64,000 nucleotides of DNA from Streptomyces aurantiacus (GTDB lineage Bacteria; Actinomycetota; Actinomycetes; Streptomycetales; Streptomycetaceae), in assembly GCF_027107535.1 (NCBI RefSeq), contig NZ_CP114283.1, forward strand, positions 8,990,001-9,054,000, read 5' to 3'. Made by a program: the position numbers and the translations under genes. The notes beneath the pieces were generated by a model. The model had not been told where the DNA came from. It ran no database searches and saw only the letters and a list, made by a program, of their open reading frames with translations. Position 1 is the first letter of the stretch; the number at the start of each line of letters is the position of its first letter. Of the stretch, positions 59,736 through 64,000 are shown piece by piece.

Positions 59736-60902
59736 CTAGTAGGACTTCGGCAGGCCCAGGGTCTGGTGCGACACGTAGTTGAGGATCATTTCCCGGCTGA
59801 CGGGTGCGATACGGGCCACGCGGGACGCGGTGATGAGCGAGGCGAGACCGAACTCGCCGGTCAGGCCGTTGCCGCCGAGGGTGTGCACGGACTGGTCGAC
59901 CGCTTTCACGCAGGCTTCGGCGGCCGCGTACTTGGCCATGTTCGCGGCCTCTCCGGCGCCGGCGTCGTCCCCCGCGTCGTACAGGAGGGCCGCTTTCTGC
60001 ATCATCAGCCGGGCGAGTTCGAGTTCGATGTGCGCCTGCGCCAGGGGGTGCGCGATGGCCTGGTGGGCGCCGATGGGTTCCCGCCAGACAGTGCGCTCGC
60101 GTGCGTAGGCGACGGCCCTGGACAGTGCGTAACGGCCCATGCCGATCGCGAAGGCGGCGGTCATGATGCGTTCGGGGTTGAGGCCCGCGAAGAGCTGGAG
60201 CAGGCCCGCGTCCTCGTCCCCGACGAGGGCGTCGGCGGGCAGGCGTACGTCGTCCAGGGTCAGCTCGAACTGCTTCTCCGCGCCGTGCAGTTCCATGTCG
60301 ATCTGCCGTCGTCCGAAGCCGGGTGCGTCACGGGGGACGATGAACAGGCAGGGCTTGAGCTTGCCGGTGCGGGCGTCGGCCGTGCGGCCCACGACGAGCG
60401 TGGCGTCGGCGATGTCGACACCCGAGATGAAGACCTTGCGGCCGGTGAGGATCCAGTCGGTGCCGTCGTCCGCGCGGCGGGCGGTGGTGGTGATGCGGTG
60501 GCTGTTGGAGCCCGCGTCGGGTTCGGTGATGCCGAAGGCCATGGTGCGGGTGCCGTCGGCCAGGGCCGGGAGCCACTCCTGTTTCTGCTGTTCCGTGCCG
60601 AAGCGGGCGATCACCGTGCCGCAGATCGCCGGGGAGACGACCATCATGAGAAGGGGACAGCCGGCGGCGCCCAACTCCTCCAGGACGATGGACAGTTCGG
60701 CGATTCCGCCGCCTCCGCCGCCGTGTGCCTCCGGCAGGTTGACGCCCAGGTAGCCGAGCTTGGCGGCTTCCGCCCAGAGTTCGTCGGGGTGGCCCTTCTC
60801 CGCGATGACCTTGGCGAGGTATGCGCGTCCGTACCGCTTGCCGAGGGCCGACACCGCTGCGCGGAGGGCCTTGTGCTCGTCTGATTCCAGGACGGGTGTC
60901 AT
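59736..60902 (-). CDS. Acyl-CoA dehydrogenase of the carboxylase operon
   Basis: 388 residues from ATG 60902 with AGGAG. MAFGITEPDAGSNSHRITTTARRADDGTDWILTGRKVFISGVDIADATLVVGRT and the C-terminal VSHQTLGLPKSY end the fold. In Liu/Atu-type pathways this enzyme makes the 2,3-unsaturated CoA ester that the biotin carboxylase complex then carboxylates. The substrate is not identified. Confidence 0.93.
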   Translation of the reverse strand: MTPVLESDEHKALRAAVSALGKRYGRAYLAKVIAEKGHPDELWAEAAKLGYLGVNLPEAHGGGGGGIAELSIVLEELGAAGCPLLMMVVSPAICGTVIARFGTEQQKQEWLPALADGTRTMAFGITEPDAGSNSHRITTTARRADDGTDWILTGRKVFISGVDIADATLVVGRTADARTGKLKPCLFIVPRDAPGFGRRQIDMELHGAEKQFELTLDDVRLPADALVGDEDAGLLQLFAGLNPERIMTAAFAIGMGRYALSRAVAYARERTVWREPIGAHQAIAHPLAQAHIELELARLMMQKAALLYDAGDDAGAGEAANMAKYAAAEACVKAVDQSVHTLGGNGLTGEFGLASLITASRVARIAPVSREMILNYVSHQTLGLPKSY

Positions 60903-60961
60903 GAGGCTCCTAAGGGGGAGGGGCGAAAGTCCGTCTGGGGGTGCGGGTTCGTTGCGGCTTG

Positions 60962-60982
60962 TCGCGCAGTTCCTCACGCCCC
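60962..60982 (-). repeat. Dispersed intergenic repeat, copy 7 (inverted)
   Basis: Two-mismatch copy of the core overlapping the last base of the biotin carboxylase gene; CCCC-TAAA-GGGG follows and can pair. Confidence 0.7.
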
Positions 60983-62844
60983 TAAAGGGGCTCGACGACC
61001 GCCAGCAGCGCGCCCATCTCCACCTGTTGGCCCGGGGCCGCGTGCAGGGCCGTGAGGGTGCCGGCGGCCGGGGCGGTGATCCGGTGTTCCATCTTCATCG
61101 CCTCCAGCCAGATGAGGGGGGTGCCGGCCTCCACCGCGGATCCGGTGGTCAGGCCTTCCGCGAGGCGGACGACCGTGCCGGGCATGGGGGCCAGGAGGGA
61201 GCCGGGGGCGTGGTCGGCCTCCGGGGCGGGGAAGCGGGGCAGGGCCGTGAGCGTGGTGCCGTTCACGTGGACGCGGTCGCCGTGCCGGGCCACCTCGAAC
61301 TTCCGCCGTACGCCGCCGATTTCGAGGACGACGAGGCCGGGCCCGACCTGCACCACGTGGACCCCGTCGGCGGCCGGGCCCCGGCGGGTGTGCCGGTAGT
61401 GGACCTCGTGCTCCTCGCCCGCCACGAGGTAGCGCCTGCTCTGCGGCTGGGAGGGCAGGTTGCGCCAGCCGCCGAACCGGGAGCGGCCGTGGGCGTCGGC
61501 GAGTGCGGCGGCCAGGGGTGCGTACGGGTCCGGGGTGGGTGTGGTGAGCTCGCCCAGGTGGCGTTCGTAGAAGGCGGTGTCCATGCGGGCCGTCGTGAAC
61601 TCCTCGTGGCGCAGGGAGCGTACGAGCAGGTCGCGGTTGGTGGTGGGGCCGTGGACGGTCGCCCTCTCCAGGGCTCCGGCGAGTTTGCGGAGGGCCTCGG
61701 CGCGGGTGGGGGCGTGGGCGACGGCCTTGGCGAGCATGGCGTCGTAGTGGACGCCGATCGTGTCGCCGTCCCCGTAGCCCGTGTCGAGGCGGACGCCGGG
61801 CACGGACAGGCGGTGGAGGGTGCCGGTCTGCGGGGCCCAGTCCTCGGCGGGGTCCTCGGCGTAGAGGCGGGCCTCGACCGCGTGCCCGGACGGCGACGGC
61901 GGGTCTCCTTCCAGGGCGGCGCCCTCGGCGACGCGCAGTTGCAGGGCGACCAGGTCGATGCCGAACACGGCCTCGGTCACGGGGTGTTCGACCTGGAGGC
62001 GGGTGTTCATCTCCAGGAAGTGGACGCGGTCCCCGGAGACCAGGAACTCGACGGTGCCGGCGCCCGTGTAGGCGATCGTGCGGGCGGCGGCCGTCGCCGC
62101 GGAGCGCAGCCGCTGTTCCGTGTCGGGGCCGAGGCCCGGCGCGGGGGCCTCCTCGATCACCTTCTGGTGGCGGCGCTGGAGGGAGCAGTCGCGGGTGCCG
62201 AGGGCCCAGACGGTGCCGTGGCCGTCGGCGACGATCTGCACCTCGACGTGCCGCGCCCGCTCGACGTACGGCTCCACGAAGACCGAGCCGTCCCCGAAGG
62301 CACTCTCGGCCTCGGCCGACGCCGCCCTCAACTCGCTCGGCAGGTCGGTGAGTTCGCGGACGATCCGCATGCCGCGGCCGCCGCCGCCCGCCGCCGCTTT
62401 CACCAGGACCGGCAGGTCGGCTGCGGTCACCGCGTCCGGGTCCAGGGGCGCGAGCAGCGGTACACCGGCGGCCGACATCAGGTCCTTGGCGCGGGTCTTG
62501 GAGGCCATCGCCTCGATCGCCTCGGGGGGCGGTCCGATCCAGACGAGGCCCGCGTCGATGACGGCCCGCGCGAAGTCGGCGTTCTCGGAGAGGAAGCCGT
62601 ACCCGGGATGGACGGCGTCGGCACCGGCCGCGACGGCGGCCTTCACGATCAGCTCGCCGCGCAGATACGTCTCGGCGGGCGACGCGCCCGGGAGGCGTAC
62701 GGCGGTGTCGGCCACACGCGCGTGGAGGGCGTTCTCGTCGGCGTCCGAGTACACGGCGACGGTACGGATGCCCAGTTCGTGGCAGGTGCGGAAAACACGG
62801 CAGGCGATCTCGCCGCGGCCCGCGACCAGCAGACTCGCAATCAT
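60982..62844 (-). CDS. Acyl-CoA carboxylase alpha subunit (biotin carboxylase plus BCCP)
   Basis: 620 residues from ATG 62844 (GAGAGG upstream). Biotin carboxylase domain at 1-445 with KAAAGGGGRGMRIV (ATP), EMNTRLQVEHPVTE and a C-terminal BCCP with EAMKMEH (biotinylated Lys). One unusual residue: the N-terminal motif is VAGRGEIACRV where most have VANRGEIA. It works with the carboxyltransferase encoded just upstream in the operon to carboxylate an unsaturated or propionyl/acetyl-type CoA. Confidence 0.95.
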   Translation of the reverse strand: MIASLLVAGRGEIACRVFRTCHELGIRTVAVYSDADENALHARVADTAVRLPGASPAETYLRGELIVKAAVAAGADAVHPGYGFLSENADFARAVIDAGLVWIGPPPEAIEAMASKTRAKDLMSAAGVPLLAPLDPDAVTAADLPVLVKAAAGGGGRGMRIVRELTDLPSELRAASAEAESAFGDGSVFVEPYVERARHVEVQIVADGHGTVWALGTRDCSLQRRHQKVIEEAPAPGLGPDTEQRLRSAATAAARTIAYTGAGTVEFLVSGDRVHFLEMNTRLQVEHPVTEAVFGIDLVALQLRVAEGAALEGDPPSPSGHAVEARLYAEDPAEDWAPQTGTLHRLSVPGVRLDTGYGDGDTIGVHYDAMLAKAVAHAPTRAEALRKLAGALERATVHGPTTNRDLLVRSLRHEEFTTARMDTAFYERHLGELTTPTPDPYAPLAAALADAHGRSRFGGWRNLPSQPQSRRYLVAGEEHEVHYRHTRRGPAADGVHVVQVGPGLVVLEIGGVRRKFEVARHGDRVHVNGTTLTALPRFPAPEADHAPGSLLAPMPGTVVRLAEGLTTGSAVEAGTPLIWLEAMKMEHRITAPAAGTLTALHAAPGQQVEMGALLAVVEPL

Positions 62845-62879
62845 GGGACCTCTCACATCAGTCACTCCCGTCCCGCCTC

Positions 62880-64000
<1,121 letters not shown>

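Overview
The window is chromosomal DNA of a Streptomyces species. The GC content is very high, GTG starts and leaderless starts are common, genes overlap by 1 to 4 bases, and several genes are Streptomyces hallmarks: afsK and its neighbour kbpA, dmdR1, an NsdA-like regulator, and the cinnamate/4-coumarate:CoA ligase known from S. coelicolor. No rRNA, tRNA, CRISPR array or prophage was seen.

Layout. 0-5.5 kb: the end of an enoyl-CoA hydratase gene, a small membrane protein, afsK (Ser/Thr kinase with PQQ repeats), the kbpA-like VOC protein and a TetR regulator. 5.8-31.9 kb: a catabolic island with acyl-CoA dehydrogenases, a thiolase-fold protein, a DUF35 Zn-ribbon protein, a DoxX protein, an ADP-forming and an AMP-forming acyl-CoA synthetase, hydratase, SDR, alcohol dehydrogenase, amidohydrolase, cyclase and flavin reductase genes. 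It is interspersed with an MFS/GlxA regulator pair and a few oxidoreductases. Ten copies of a 17-bp palindrome (TCTGACGG-N-CCGTCAGA) sit only in front of the catabolic genes and tie them into one apparent regulon. 31.8-35.3 kb: an EF-hand protein, a STAS antagonist, an ECF sigma factor and a ZAS/mycothiol-domain anti-sigma candidate. 35.7-50.9 kb: purU, an SCO4402-like protein, a substrate-binding lipoprotein, a large proline-rich membrane protein, an NsdA-like regulator with a prim-pol-like protein, an ABC exporter, an alpha/beta hydrolase lacking its nucleophile, dmdR1, a SIS protein and a PAS protein.

51-53.2 kb carries an insertion of different base composition: a complete IscB nuclease (PLMP, split RuvC, bridge helix, HNH) without a transposase, preceded by hairpin-rich DNA that is a candidate omegaRNA. 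It lies between the PAS gene and a 2-oxoglutarate oxygenase gene. The latter is preceded by a 25-codon RHVD-type leader peptide. 54.6-57.4 kb holds citrate synthase and pdxH, divergent from each other, and a TetR gene. 57.4-64 kb holds a minus-strand operon: acyl-CoA carboxylase beta (truncated by the window end), biotin carboxylase/BCCP, acyl-CoA dehydrogenase, CoA ligase, enoyl-CoA hydratase and TetR. This is the gene set of a Liu/Atu-like acid degradation pathway.

The two strongest leads are the ten-site regulon of the 7.6-30.4 kb island and the stand-alone IscB locus with its candidate guide-RNA scaffold. All functional names rest on reading motifs by eye; no database search was run.
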